A stretch of 46,356 bases of DNA from Phycisphaerales bacterium (GTDB lineage Bacteria; Planctomycetota; Phycisphaerae; Sedimentisphaerales; Anaerobacaceae): NCBI GenBank assembly GCA_003141275.1, contig PLLM01000072.1, positions 12,340-58,695 of the forward strand, read 5' to 3'. The notes beneath the pieces are model-generated. The model was not told the DNA's origin. It was given only the letters and a program-made list of their open reading frames with translations, and searched no databases. Position 1 is the stretch's first letter. Each line of letters starts with the position of its first letter. Of the stretch, positions 34,076 through 42,797 are shown piece after piece. The translations under genes and the position numbers were made by a program.

Positions 34076-35305
34076 TCACAGGGCTTTATCGTAAATCCGG
34101 TAGGTCTTGGTCCTCTTCATACCGACGCGTTCCAAGCTGCCGAGTGAACGGTTATTGCTCTCGAGTATCCACGATAATTCCCAACGCTGGATGTTCCACT
34201 TCTTCGCCGGTCTTGTCAGGTTGTCGATCAACACCGCGCTCAGTCCTGCGTTCTGGTAGCCGGGCACCATCGTCATCGCCATGGCGCGCGCTGTAGTGAT
34301 TTTCCGTCGTCCGGTCATCAGGCGTACGATGCCGAAAGGGAACAACCGACCATTGAGCTTAGCGAGGATCTGGTTGTAGTCGAGCAGGGCGAAAAACGCG
34401 CCTATCGGCTGACCGTCGATCTCGGCAAACGCCGTGAACTGCGGTACGATGAGGTGCTTAAGTTCACTGGCAATGTGGCGTGCCTCTCGCGGCTGCAGTG
34501 GTGTGAAACCCCACGTGCCGTCGAGCGAACGGTTGTAAACGTCAAGATATGTCTCTATTTCCTGCTGGAGCTTTGCCGAGTTGATCGGCCGGATCACCAT
34601 ATCGGGCCGGTTCAGCGCAGCCAGCACTGCCGGCTTGTAGCGTTCGACCAGTACTCGCAGCATATTCATGTCCATTTCGTAGGCATACAGGTCCTGTGCC
34701 TTGGCAAACCCGCAGGTTTCCAGCAGTGCCGCATAGTAGGGCCGATTGTAGGTCATCAGGAAGCAAGGGGGGCAATCGAAAGCATCGATGAGCAAACCGC
34801 ACGTGTAATTTAGCGACGGATTCACTGGCCCGCGCCACGCTGTCATCCCTCGCTGGCGCAGCCAATCCTGACCGGCTTCGAATAATCCGCCGGCGACGGC
34901 TGCATCGTCTATGCACTCGAAGAACCCAAAGAACCCTCGCTGTTCATTGTACTTGTGGTTATGCACGCGGTTGATAAAAACCGCCAGCCGCCCCACAGCC
35001 CGGCCCTCGCGCTCCGCCAGCAGTGTTACTATCTCGGCATTGTCGAAGAAGGGGTGATGCCCCCAGCCCAGCAGTTCACGCTCCTGCGCAAGAACAGGCG
35101 GCACCCAGTTGTGGTCACCATCGTATATAGACCAGGGTAGGCGCTGAAAACGCCGGCGATCTCGCCACGATGCCACCGGCCTGACTACAACCCTATTACT
35201 CATCAATCTCGTCCCATATTCGTCGGGGTACCAAGGTGCTTCAATGTTTTGATGACTGCCTGTACACTGGGTCATGCTCATGATTTTTTCTGTTTCACTG
35301 CTCAC
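34076..35305 (-). CDS. GNAT-fold acyltransferase, bacterial ceramide synthase (bCerS)-like
   Basis: Up to 409 residues. The GTG at 35305 overlaps the stop of the fused Spt gene (GTGA); ATGs at 35281 and 35203 are alternatives, the last just before the conserved start RVVVRPVASWRDRRRF. LPWSIYDGDHNWVPPVLAQE, HHPFFDNAEIVTLLAE, GRLAVFINRVHN, GFFGFFECIDD and RGPVNPSLNYTCGLL are the hallmark blocks of the acyl-CoA N-acyltransferase family that includes Caulobacter bCerS. The C-terminal half has a second GNAT-like fold ending QRWELSWILESNNRSL. It would N-acylate the sphingoid base or 3-oxo base to give a ceramide. The family has uncharacterised members elsewhere, so the role rests mainly on context. 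Confidence 0.75.
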   Translation of the reverse strand: MSSETEKIMSMTQCTGSHQNIEAPWYPDEYGTRLMSNRVVVRPVASWRDRRRFQRLPWSIYDGDHNWVPPVLAQERELLGWGHHPFFDNAEIVTLLAEREGRAVGRLAVFINRVHNHKYNEQRGFFGFFECIDDAAVAGGLFEAGQDWLRQRGMTAWRGPVNPSLNYTCGLLIDAFDCPPCFLMTYNRPYYAALLETCGFAKAQDLYAYEMDMNMLRVLVERYKPAVLAALNRPDMVIRPINSAKLQQEIETYLDVYNRSLDGTWGFTPLQPREARHIASELKHLIVPQFTAFAEIDGQPIGAFFALLDYNQILAKLNGRLFPFGIVRLMTGRRKITTARAMAMTMVPGYQNAGLSAVLIDNLTRPAKKWNIQRWELSWILESNNRSLGSLERVGMKRTKTYRIYDKAL

Positions 35306-38300
35306 CCTCCTCTAAGGTCGCTGTCTTGGTCAAGCGCCTTGAGTTCGTCGGCAATGGCACTAACCGTGGTATGGATTTGTGCCCGGGTGTGGTTGGTCGT
35401 GATGAAGAATCGCAGGCGGGCTGCGTGTTCGGGGACGACAGGGTACAGAATTGGTTGTACGTTAATGCCTCGCTGGAACAAAGCTTTTGACAGGCGCAGG
35501 CTCTTGGCCGAGCTGCCTATGATTATCGGAATCACTGGTGTACCAGCGGCCAGGCCCGTGTCCAGACCTCTCTGGCCGGCCAGTTTCAAGAACAACGCTG
35601 ACAACTCGTGCAACAGTTCCACACGCTGCGGCTGACGCTGCAGGACCATTAGCGATGCCAGAGCCGCCGCCGCGTTGGGTGGAGAAATGCCCACGCTGTA
35701 AACAAACCCCGGGGCTGTGTACTTGAGGTATTCGACCAGCTCGACCGAACCGGCGATGTATCCGCCGCAACTGGCCAACGACTTAGATAGCGTGCCCATC
35801 CACAAATCAACGTCAGAGCGGGCTACGCCCCAGTACTCACCGATGCCCCGGCCGGTTGGCCCCATGGTTCCCAGCGAATGCGCCTCATCAACCAGCATCA
35901 GCGCCTTGTGCTTCTTCTTAAGTTCCACAAAACGCGGAAGGTCGGGGAAGTCACCGTCCATGCTGTACACGCCCTCAATGGCGATCAGTACGCGGCGATA
36001 TCGATGGCGACCTTCGGACAGCACCGCACCCATCGCCATCCAGTCGTTATGGGCAAAGGATCGACGTGTCGCGCCGGAAAGCTCGGCTCCCTGGATAATC
36101 GAGTTATGCGCCAGATTGTCATGGAGGATCAGATCGTCCGGTCCCAGCAGATGACCGATTGTAGTGACATTGGTAGCATGGCCGGAAACGAACGCGATAG
36201 CAGCAGGGACATCCAGAAACGCGGCCAGGGCCTGTTCCAAGTCATGATGCACTTGTTTCTCGCCGGATATCAACCGACTGGCGCCGGCACCGGTGCCGTA
36301 GCGGTCTATCGCGGACTTGGCGGCAGCGGCGACCTCCGGATCGTGGGACATGCCGATATAGTCATAGACGCAGAAATTAATTAACTGACGCCCGTCGATG
36401 CATGCTGCGCTTCCGGCTCCACCCTGGTCAACACGGAAATACGGATTGTCCCCGGTCACTGCCAGCAGCATTCGTTCTTGACGCTTCAACTGAGCGTATT
36501 CGGGGAACTGGGCAAAGTCATAGTGTTCAGGCAGAATCTGGCCGGCTGAGACGTCTGACTTGTGACCTTCGATCAGATGCTTTTGTACCGCCTGAGCCAA
36601 CTCCCCCAACGTTTGCACTTGGCAGTATGCCGCATCGGGCATATAGCCGCCGAAGGTTTTTTCTATCGCAGCAACAAGTTCCAGACGCTGCAGTGAATCG
36701 AGGCCCAGAGCTATGATGGGTGTATTTGGTGTCAGGGCGGGCAGAGCCGTACCTGCCAGGGCGTGTGCGTGCTGGCAAATGGCAGTAAAAGCGGATAATT
36801 GCGAAGAATTTGGTGTGGGACGCGGAATGGAAGAATCAGTGCCTTTGATGCTTGGGCTGATGGTATCGCTGGGGTCAGCATTCTCGACCATCAGGCCGCC
36901 GTATTCGGCAAGGATTTTAAGTTCGTCATTGAGAAATGCCTCGCGACAGACGTGACGCTGTACCTTGCCGCTGGAGGTTTTGGGAATCGTGCCGCTTCGT
37001 ACCAGCACGATTGCGTCCAATGCCAAGTCATGCTCATCGAGTACCGCCATGCGAACTGCATCCAGCACCGGCTTAAAATCCATCTCTCCGTTGTGTTTGA
37101 CCTCCTGTACCAGAATAAGTCGCTGACTGCCGTGGTCATCCAGGGCAAAAGCGGCCCCGCAGCCGACTTCCAGCAGCGGGTGACTCACGCGAGCCGTGGC
37201 CTCGATATCCTGTGGATAGTGATTCAGGCCGCGGACGATGATTAAATCTTCCCGCCGGCCAGTGACATAAAGCTGGCCATCGTTCATGAAACCCAGGTCG
37301 CCCGTGCGTAAGAACGGGCCTTCGCCCGTGTTGCTCAAGTAGGCGTTGAAGGAACGGCTGGTCATGCGGGGGTTTTGCCAGTACCCTTGGCCGACTGACG
37401 CTCCGGCAATCCAGATTTCACCCACACAGCCGGGGTCGGCCTCAGCTTGGGTTTTTGCGTTGACAATTACCACGCGCATAGTGTCGACGGGCGCTCCGCA
37501 GGATACCAAGCGACGAGTATCGCCATTACCTTCGGGCACAAGCTCGACACGATTTTCGGTCAACGCCGTGTCGTGGAAGGATTGTATGGTCGCGCCGTTG
37601 CCACGTCCCGCGCCACTGACCAGGAGCGTCGCTTCCGCCAAACCGTAGCAGGGATAAAAGGCGCTGGGTTTGAAACCACAGGGAGCAAATGCGGCAGCAA
37701 AACGTTCAAGCGTTGCGGGCTGAATGGGTTCGGCGCCGATGAAGGCCAGTGCCCAGGAGGAAAGGTCAAGGGTAGCTCTTTGCTCGTCGGTAATATTGCG
37801 GACACAAAGGTCGTAGGCGAAATTAGGCCCGCCGGAGATGGTTATCCTATATTTGCTGATAGCGGCCAGCCAGGTGATGGGTTTTCGGAGGAAATCGACT
37901 GGCGAGATGAGGATGCTTGTGGCGCCGGCGAACACCGGGACCAGGACGCTGCCCACCAACCCCATGTCATGGTATGTAGGCAGCCAGGATACGCCGCTGT
38001 CCTCGCGCTGTATCCCGAAAGCATGGTGAATGGTGCGTGTGTTATCAATGAGGTTCGCGTGACTTATCATGACACCCTTTGGCTGGCTAGTAGAACCTGA
38101 GGTGTACTGAAGCATGGCAAGCGTGTCGGAAGTGATGGCAGGTTCGCTCCATTGCTCGGCCAAGTCATCTGAAATCTCGTCGGTAGCGAGCCACAGTATC
38201 TGAGAGGAAGCGACTGCTTGACCACTTTTCGGTCCAATCAAGCCCTGAAACTGAGTCGCAGCAGAAGAAGTGCTAAGAGCGATGCGGACCCCGGCATCGG

Positions 38301-38652
38301 CGGCGATGGCGTGGAAGCGATCTAATATTCGGTGGCGATGCGGCGGGTAAGTTGGCACCGCCACGCAACCGGCGTACAGGCAGCCGAAAAAGGCCGTAAT
38401 GAAATCGAGGCCGGGTGGATAGACCAACAGCACTCGCTGGCCGGCCAAACCCATGTTCTGTAAGTTGGCAGCGATGGCGCGGACCCGCTGTTCCAACCGG
38501 GCGTACGTCAGGACGGCTCGATTTGACTGGTCATCGAGCAGATGAATAAATGCGGGCAGATCCGGACTTTTCTCGGCGTGGCGGCGCAGCGTGTCGACCA
38601 GATTGCCGGGAACCTGATGCGGACTAATGCGCGATTCTACGTAAACTGACAT
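35302..38652 (-). CDS. Fused fatty acyl-AMP ligase / acyl carrier protein / serine-palmitoyltransferase-type alpha-oxoamine synthase
   Basis: 1116 residues, with AAAGGAC upstream. Residues 1-580 or so are a fatty acyl-AMP ligase: YTSGSTSQPKGVMISH (P-loop, about 183), SGGPNFAYDLCVRNI and YGLAEATLLVSG are FAAL-like, and YVTGRREDLIIVRG is the hinge. About 610-690 is a carrier domain with the phosphopantetheine Ser in LGLDSLQRLEL (about 649). About 750-1105 is a PLP alpha-oxoamine synthase: GTGAGASRLISG, LVDEAHSLG, and MGTLSKSLASCGGYI with the PLP Lys near 956. The -SKSLAS- form is closer to serine palmitoyltransferase (SKSFAS) than to AONS. It would activate a fatty acid, load it on the carrier and condense it with serine to a 3-oxosphingoid base. 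Other amino acids or products are possible. Confidence 0.88.
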   Translation of the reverse strand: MSVYVESRISPHQVPGNLVDTLRRHAEKSPDLPAFIHLLDDQSNRAVLTYARLEQRVRAIAANLQNMGLAGQRVLLVYPPGLDFITAFFGCLYAGCVAVPTYPPHRHRILDRFHAIAADAGVRIALSTSSAATQFQGLIGPKSGQAVASSQILWLATDEISDDLAEQWSEPAITSDTLAMLQYTSGSTSQPKGVMISHANLIDNTRTIHHAFGIQREDSGVSWLPTYHDMGLVGSVLVPVFAGATSILISPVDFLRKPITWLAAISKYRITISGGPNFAYDLCVRNITDEQRATLDLSSWALAFIGAEPIQPATLERFAAAFAPCGFKPSAFYPCYGLAEATLLVSGAGRGNGATIQSFHDTALTENRVELVPEGNGDTRRLVSCGAPVDTMRVVIVNAKTQAEADPGCVGEIWIAGASVGQGYWQNPRMTSRSFNAYLSNTGEGPFLRTGDLGFMNDGQLYVTGRREDLIIVRGLNHYPQDIEATARVSHPLLEVGCGAAFALDDHGSQRLILVQEVKHNGEMDFKPVLDAVRMAVLDEHDLALDAIVLVRSGTIPKTSSGKVQRHVCREAFLNDELKILAEYGGLMVENADPSDTISPSIKGTDSSIPRPTPNSSQLSAFTAICQHAHALAGTALPALTPNTPIIALGLDSLQRLELVAAIEKTFGGYMPDAAYCQVQTLGELAQAVQKHLIEGHKSDVSAGQILPEHYDFAQFPEYAQLKRQERMLLAVTGDNPYFRVDQGGAGSAACIDGRQLINFCVYDYIGMSHDPEVAAAAKSAIDRYGTGAGASRLISGEKQVHHDLEQALAAFLDVPAAIAFVSGHATNVTTIGHLLGPDDLILHDNLAHNSIIQGAELSGATRRSFAHNDWMAMGAVLSEGRHRYRRVLIAIEGVYSMDGDFPDLPRFVELKKKHKALMLVDEAHSLGTMGPTGRGIGEYWGVARSDVDLWMGTLSKSLASCGGYIAGSVELVEYLKYTAPGFVYSVGISPPNAAAALASLMVLQRQPQRVELLHELSALFLKLAGQRGLDTGLAAGTPVIPIIIGSSAKSLRLSKALFQRGINVQPILYPVVPEHAARLRFFITTNHTRAQIHTTVSAIADELKALDQDSDLRGG

Positions 38653-38742
38653 ATGTCCTTTCTATGACCATCGTCATGGTTAGTATTGCCGAATTCGCAT
38701 AGTAGAGCCCCATACAGGTAACTCACTATGTCGACTTACTCG

Positions 38743-39531
38743 TCAAAGGAAACAAATAATATTACACATACGGTTTCCACCGGATTGGAGCCATTTGTCC
38801 CAGGCGGATTGGCCTTCGCCCAGATAGATATCAATACGCTTACCTTTTATCGAGCCGCCAGTATCGTCAGCCCTGAAGGTGGCATTTGACAGATCATAAT
38901 CTATGGCGTCATTCTTGAATAGTAGTGTGCCGGTCCGGCCAAGCGGTATCAGGGATGGGTCAACGGCAATAGACTGCCAGGGAGTCAGAGGCTGGCCCAT
39001 CGAACCGGTGATTAAAGAATGTTGTGAGTAGGTCGCGTAGTCAGGATTCAAAATCGCTAAATTGCCAAAGCCGGTAAAGTCAGTGATACCCAGTTGAGCG
39101 TAACGGTCACACAGAACCTGAGGATTTACCACCCATTGACCTTCGAGGTTTCTTCCGGCGTTTGGGCCGGCGACGCGAACAAAACATGCGCCGCCTCCTG
39201 TGTACTTGATATAATCGCCATCAGGGGCGGTCTTGCCTGCGCCTTGCATAGCAACACCCCTGCCACCAAATAAAAAGGAGGCCTTAAGAGTGAAAGTGTT
39301 ATTTGAAATTGTCCTGGTAATGGTCTGCGAACCAGCCAGTTGTGAGTTGTAAACACAGAAGTAGCCGGTTGCATAAACATCGGTAATAATTATGGAACCT
39401 TGCCCCTCAGGGTGCGTGGCCTGGTCGGATAAATCGAAGCCATACGCGGCGACGGACTCATCACGAACGCTGGACGCCACAAGACCAACAAAGACAAACC
39501 ACAAACAGCAGCTTTTTTGTAACCCGTTCAT
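38743..39531 (-). CDS. Secreted 3D-domain protein
   Basis: 262 residues. An N-terminal signal peptide (hydrophobic CCLWFVFVGLVASS, about residues 8-21) is followed by an unassigned region (about 35-165). A C-terminal 3D domain (about 185-250) has the three conserved Asp residues of the double-psi beta-barrel: IAVDPSLIPLG, FRADDTGGSIKGKRIDIY, then GEGQSAWDKW. This domain occurs at the end of MltA-type lytic transglycosylases and in resuscitation-type proteins, where it binds or cuts peptidoglycan. Here the MltA barrel partner is not evident. The gene ends 90 nt upstream of the fused Spt gene, in the same direction. Its role in the cluster, if any, is unclear. Confidence 0.78.
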   Translation of the reverse strand: MNGLQKSCCLWFVFVGLVASSVRDESVAAYGFDLSDQATHPEGQGSIIITDVYATGYFCVYNSQLAGSQTITRTISNNTFTLKASFLFGGRGVAMQGAGKTAPDGDYIKYTGGGACFVRVAGPNAGRNLEGQWVVNPQVLCDRYAQLGITDFTGFGNLAILNPDYATYSQHSLITGSMGQPLTPWQSIAVDPSLIPLGRTGTLLFKNDAIDYDLSNATFRADDTGGSIKGKRIDIYLGEGQSAWDKWLQSGGNRMCNIICFL

Positions 39532-39726
39532 TTTAATTTTTTAATACATCTTTCTTCTTGATGGTGCAGTAAGAATTCTGCCTATTTCGACCTTCGTTAT
39601 TGCTCAAAAGAGCCAAGTGACTTTCTCCAATAAATGTCGAAATTAGATATACAAGATACCGATTAAGACTACCGTATAAATACCGAACATGTCGTTTTCT
39701 AATCCGGCAAACCCATTTTTAACTGG

Positions 39727-39984
39727 TCAGGTACTGTCCCTGGCGAGTAGGTTCTTAAGAAGGCAGTCAAGAGCAATGTCCAATCGTTTATCAATGCCAC
39801 ATTTGCCTTCGATAAGCTGCTGTCTAATCTCAAATATTTTATTCTTACTAATTGACGGCAGCGAGCAAAACTCCGGGGCGGTTATTCTCCCAGAGGCCTT
39901 ATTGCCGGCGCCACAATTCAAAGAAATATCTGTGTTCTCGGCGATTACAGTCGACTCAGCATTTTGTTGACTTAAAACCGTCAT
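39727..39984 (-). CDS. FlgM-like (anti-sigma-28) small protein
   Basis: 85 residues from ATG 39984, with AAAGGAG 8 nt upstream; the earlier ATG at 40035 lacks an SD. The first half is polar and low in structure (TVLSQQNAESTVIAEN). The second half, from SKNKIFEIRQQLIEGKCGID to KRLDIALDCLLKNLL, matches the C-terminal FlgM pattern (+-x-x-x-I-R-x-x-I-x-x-G-x-Y-x-[ID]-x-x-x-x-[AV]-x-x-L[IL]) that binds sigma-28. No flagellar genes or sigma factor lie in the window. FlgM-like orphans are common in some lineages and may regulate other things. A Cys in place of the usual aromatic residue is odd. Confidence 0.55.
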   Translation of the reverse strand: MTVLSQQNAESTVIAENTDISLNCGAGNKASGRITAPEFCSLPSISKNKIFEIRQQLIEGKCGIDKRLDIALDCLLKNLLARDST

Positions 39985-40035
39985 TTTTGACTCCTTTATA
40001 AGAAGCTGCAGGAGAGCTTCTAAAAACTGTTGCAA

Positions 40036-40361
40036 GCAAGGGCATTTATTAAGTTGCCAACCAGGCTATGCGCTTTGCAGCATTCCGTTGCTGCGTTTGT
40101 TTTCAGCCAAGCCCGACAACGTTGCTTTAGGTCAAGTATCTGGTTTCTTGCCAAACCTGGCACTCCTTTACCACCCTCTCGAAGCCTTTCGGCCTATTCC
40201 AAGGCATTCGTGCCAAACTAACGCAAAGCCTTGTTTTTGGCCTTATTAACATTGGCCCTATAATAATACAAATTAAACCTCTGTAAATCGGGGGCGCATC
40301 TGTTTTTGTTGTCGGTGAAAATGCCTACTTTTGTGTGAGTGAAATCTGACACAGCGGTCTT
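40036..40361. other. Intergenic region of about 325 bp, no gene
   Basis: No convincing frame with an SD. It contains a stretch that reads as an open fragment in several frames, without any family I recognise. Promoter elements for the FlgM-like gene would lie just to the right of 39984; a possible minus-strand -10 (TATTAT, 40261-40266 region) sits far upstream, so this is uncertain. Confidence 0.3.
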
Positions 40362-40391
40362 AACAAAGAAAAACATCCGTTTCCGAAGTGT
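40362..40391 (-). terminator. Likely intrinsic terminator of the kai operon
   Basis: On the minus strand, ACACTTCG and CGGATGT form a stem of about 7 bp with one bulged C and one G-U pair, closed by a GAAA tetraloop. TTTTTCTTT follows directly. It lies 45 nt after the stop of the response-regulator gene. Confidence 0.6.
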
Positions 40392-40423
40392 TCTTTTAAG
40401 TGTGGTTATCTGAAGAACTACAA

Positions 40424-40452
40424 GTCAGGATAAAATTACTCTTTGTCCTGAC
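40424..40452. other. Inverted repeat across the response-regulator stop codon
   Basis: GTCAGGA (40424-40430) and TCCTGAC (40446-40452) form a perfect 7-bp stem with a 15-nt loop that contains the stop codon. No T-run follows on either strand, so it may stabilise the mRNA end or be chance. Confidence 0.3.
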
Positions 40453-41125
40453 TCTTTGCCCATCTTATTGAATACTTGAGGAGTTCAGAGGCATTGGGAA
40501 TACCTAATTTTTCCTTAATGCGTGTGCGGTAAGTCTCGATCGTTTTTATACTCAGACAGAGCTGCTTGGCTATCTGTGATGCTTTATAACCTTCGCCAAT
40601 CAGACGGAAAATTTCTAACTCCCGGTCGCTGAGATTCTCTATTGCTGTTTTGGCTGTACCAGCCTTATCACGTGCAATTTTGTGGATAAACTTCTTTGAA
40701 ATTACGTCACTAACGAATATCTCACCTTTTAAAACCGCACGAATCGCCTTGACAATATTTTCAGAGAGCGAGTCCTTCATTAGATATGCCTTTGCACCTG
40801 CTAAAAGGGCACGCTCGGCATATATGAATTCGTCGTGAACGGAAAAAATAACGACAGGCAATCTTGGATATCTTGCCTTGATATTCTTTGTCAGCTCAAG
40901 GCCATCCGAATTCTTCAATGATATGTCCGCAATAACAATATCAGGTTTCAATTCAGTAACGGCTTTTAGGGCTTGATGAGCATCTTCAGTCTTGCCGCAT
41001 ACATTCATGTCTTGTTCGTGATTGATAATAGTGGTCAGACCATCCCTTATTACAGGATGGTCATCAACAATAAGAACCTGCGTTTTCTTTTCATTGGTTT
41101 TGTCTTGTTTTTTCTTCAACGCCAT
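40436..41125 (-). CDS. LuxR/NarL-family response regulator
   Basis: 229 residues from ATG 41125. The receiver domain (about 15-130) has VLIVDDHPVIRDG (acidic pair), the phospho-Asp in IVIADISL (about residue 65), the conserved Ser/Thr in VIFSVHDE and Lys in LMKDSLSE. The C-terminal LuxR HTH (about 165-225) has LSDRELEIFRLIGEGYKASQ with IAKQLCLSIKTIETYRTRI. It lies 13 nt after the histidine kinase gene, so the two are a pair. As output of the kai operon it would bind DNA and set transcription. GGAATTG precedes the ATG. Confidence 0.94.
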   Translation of the reverse strand: MALKKKQDKTNEKKTQVLIVDDHPVIRDGLTTIINHEQDMNVCGKTEDAHQALKAVTELKPDIVIADISLKNSDGLELTKNIKARYPRLPVVIFSVHDEFIYAERALLAGAKAYLMKDSLSENIVKAIRAVLKGEIFVSDVISKKFIHKIARDKAGTAKTAIENLSDRELEIFRLIGEGYKASQIAKQLCLSIKTIETYRTRIKEKLGIPNASELLKYSIRWAKSQDKE

Positions 41126-41138
41126 ATAGCAATTCCTA

Positions 41139-42797
41139 TTAAGACTCCAGTATTCTTTTCGGTAAAGTACAAGTAACAACTGTCCCGCCTTTGTCGCCTT
41201 TGCGAATATCAAGAGAGCCGCCTATCAGTTCGGCGCGGTATTTCATAATCTTCAGCCCGAGTCCTTCCTCTCTCGGCGGTAATGTCGGAAAATTCCGGCC
41301 ATCATTTTTAACTGACAGAACAGTTCTAATCTTAGTCGATAGAAACTTTATACTAATATTCTTTGCTTTGCCGTGTTTAACCGCATTGGTAATAGCTTCC
41401 CGAACAATACGATAAAGTTGCTTTTCGTCAACAATATTTCCGTTCGAGACAGATTTATCACACAGGAATTGACATCTGATTCCCAGCGTCTTTTCTGTAT
41501 TGGACACCAGCGCTTTTAACGCCTTTACAAAACCAACTGTTTCAATATCAACAGGATAAAGCATCTTGGCGGCGTTTCGTATCTGACCAATCGCCTTGTT
41601 AGCAAGGTTTGATATTTCTAAGGCCTCTTTCATTTCTTCTGATGATTTACCCGTAAGTTTCAGTGACAATCCTTTGCACTTAACAGCAATGCCGGTAAGT
41701 ACCTGGCCTACGCCATCGTGCAATTCCTGGCCTATCAGTTTTCGTTCTTTTTCGGTTATATCCAGGATTTCTTTTTCCATTAATCTGCGTTGAGTAATGG
41801 TCTTTAGCTGTTCTTCCGCATGCTTTTGCTCTGTGATATTGGTTACGGCCACCCTAAACCGAATACTGCCGGTATGGGGGTCTTTCACTCTGCTGCCAAA
41901 AAGCAGGGCATAGAACAAGCTTTTATTTTTTTCTATAAGCTGGAGCTCGCAGGTTTGCTGGCGCCGGCTCTCTAAAACTTTCCTGCGGAATAGAAAGAAC
42001 GCGTCCTGGTCGGCTCTATCGATATAATTGGAAAAATATTTCCCGATTATACGCGATTTATCCACTCCCAAAAGAGCTGCTCCGGTAAGGTTTATATTGA
42101 GGATTAAACCGTCCTTATCGAGCACAAAATAACCGACCGGGGCATAGTCATACAAATCGGAATAGCTGCGTCGAGACTCTTCGAGTTCTATCTGGGCATC
42201 GCGAAGGTTTTCATTCTGCACATGCAGCGATTTCTGCTGAGTTTTTAACTCTTCTCGCTGCTCCATGATTTGCTGCATCGCCTCCTTCGAGGCCTCCAGT
42301 TCCGTCTGGTCCATCGCGACAAGACAGATGCTGACGGAATCGCCGTGCTTGAGCAGATTGGCCGACACCCACGCCGGGACTGAATTTCCATCGGCTGCGA
42401 GTAAGACCAGCCGTTTTCGCAGCGGTTTGACCTTCGCCTTGATAAGCATCGCCGCCATTTTTTTATGGTCGGACTCTTTAACGAACTTTCCGAGCTGCTG
42501 CCCTACGATTTTTTCCATCGGGGTATTCATCAACTTGCTGAACTGACTGTTGCAGAAAAGGATTTTCCCCTCTGGTGTCGTAGTAAGGCCGGCCTCAGCC
42601 ATCGTCTCGACAAGCAGGCGATACACCTTGTCCTCACCTGTCAGCGTAAAAATCTGCTCGCCTTTACGGCCCTCGACCACTATTGCGTCAACCGCACCTT
42701 CGCGAATCGCCTGCAGGGTCTCTTCCGCCTCCTGCAGCTTTATTCGCAGGGTTTCGTTTTCCTCGATCAACTGATTTAGTGTCTTGAGTCTTTTCAT
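41139..42797 (-). CDS. PAS-domain sensor histidine kinase (HisKA_3, NarX-like)
   Basis: 552 residues, no membrane segment, so cytoplasmic. An N-terminal coiled coil (residues 1-35) is followed by PAS 1 (about 60-165), a second coiled coil (LEASKEAMQQIMEQREELK) and PAS 2 (about 210-325, YAPVGYFVLDKDGLILNIN). The kinase core has ELHDGVGQVLTGIAVKCKG with the phospho-His (about 355) of HisKA_3, the N-box IVREAITNAVKHGKAKN and the G-box region GLGLKIMKYRAELIGG. The ATG overlaps the KaiB-like stop as ATGA. Cyanobacterial SasA has a KaiB-like sensor domain; here that domain is missing and KaiB proteins are separate, so direct KaiC/KaiB sensing would need PAS or coiled-coil contacts (inference). Confidence 0.93.
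   Translation of the reverse strand: MKRLKTLNQLIEENETLRIKLQEAEETLQAIREGAVDAIVVEGRKGEQIFTLTGEDKVYRLLVETMAEAGLTTTPEGKILFCNSQFSKLMNTPMEKIVGQQLGKFVKESDHKKMAAMLIKAKVKPLRKRLVLLAADGNSVPAWVSANLLKHGDSVSICLVAMDQTELEASKEAMQQIMEQREELKTQQKSLHVQNENLRDAQIELEESRRSYSDLYDYAPVGYFVLDKDGLILNINLTGAALLGVDKSRIIGKYFSNYIDRADQDAFFLFRRKVLESRRQQTCELQLIEKNKSLFYALLFGSRVKDPHTGSIRFRVAVTNITEQKHAEEQLKTITQRRLMEKEILDITEKERKLIGQELHDGVGQVLTGIAVKCKGLSLKLTGKSSEEMKEALEISNLANKAIGQIRNAAKMLYPVDIETVGFVKALKALVSNTEKTLGIRCQFLCDKSVSNGNIVDEKQLYRIVREAITNAVKHGKAKNISIKFLSTKIRTVLSVKNDGRNFPTLPPREEGLGLKIMKYRAELIGGSLDIRKGDKGGTVVTCTLPKRILES

Noticed and set aside
38667-38680. Small inverted repeat ACCAT-CGTC-ATGGT upstream of the fused Spt gene
   Set aside because: Only a 5-bp stem; could be chance, and nothing else marks it as an operator.
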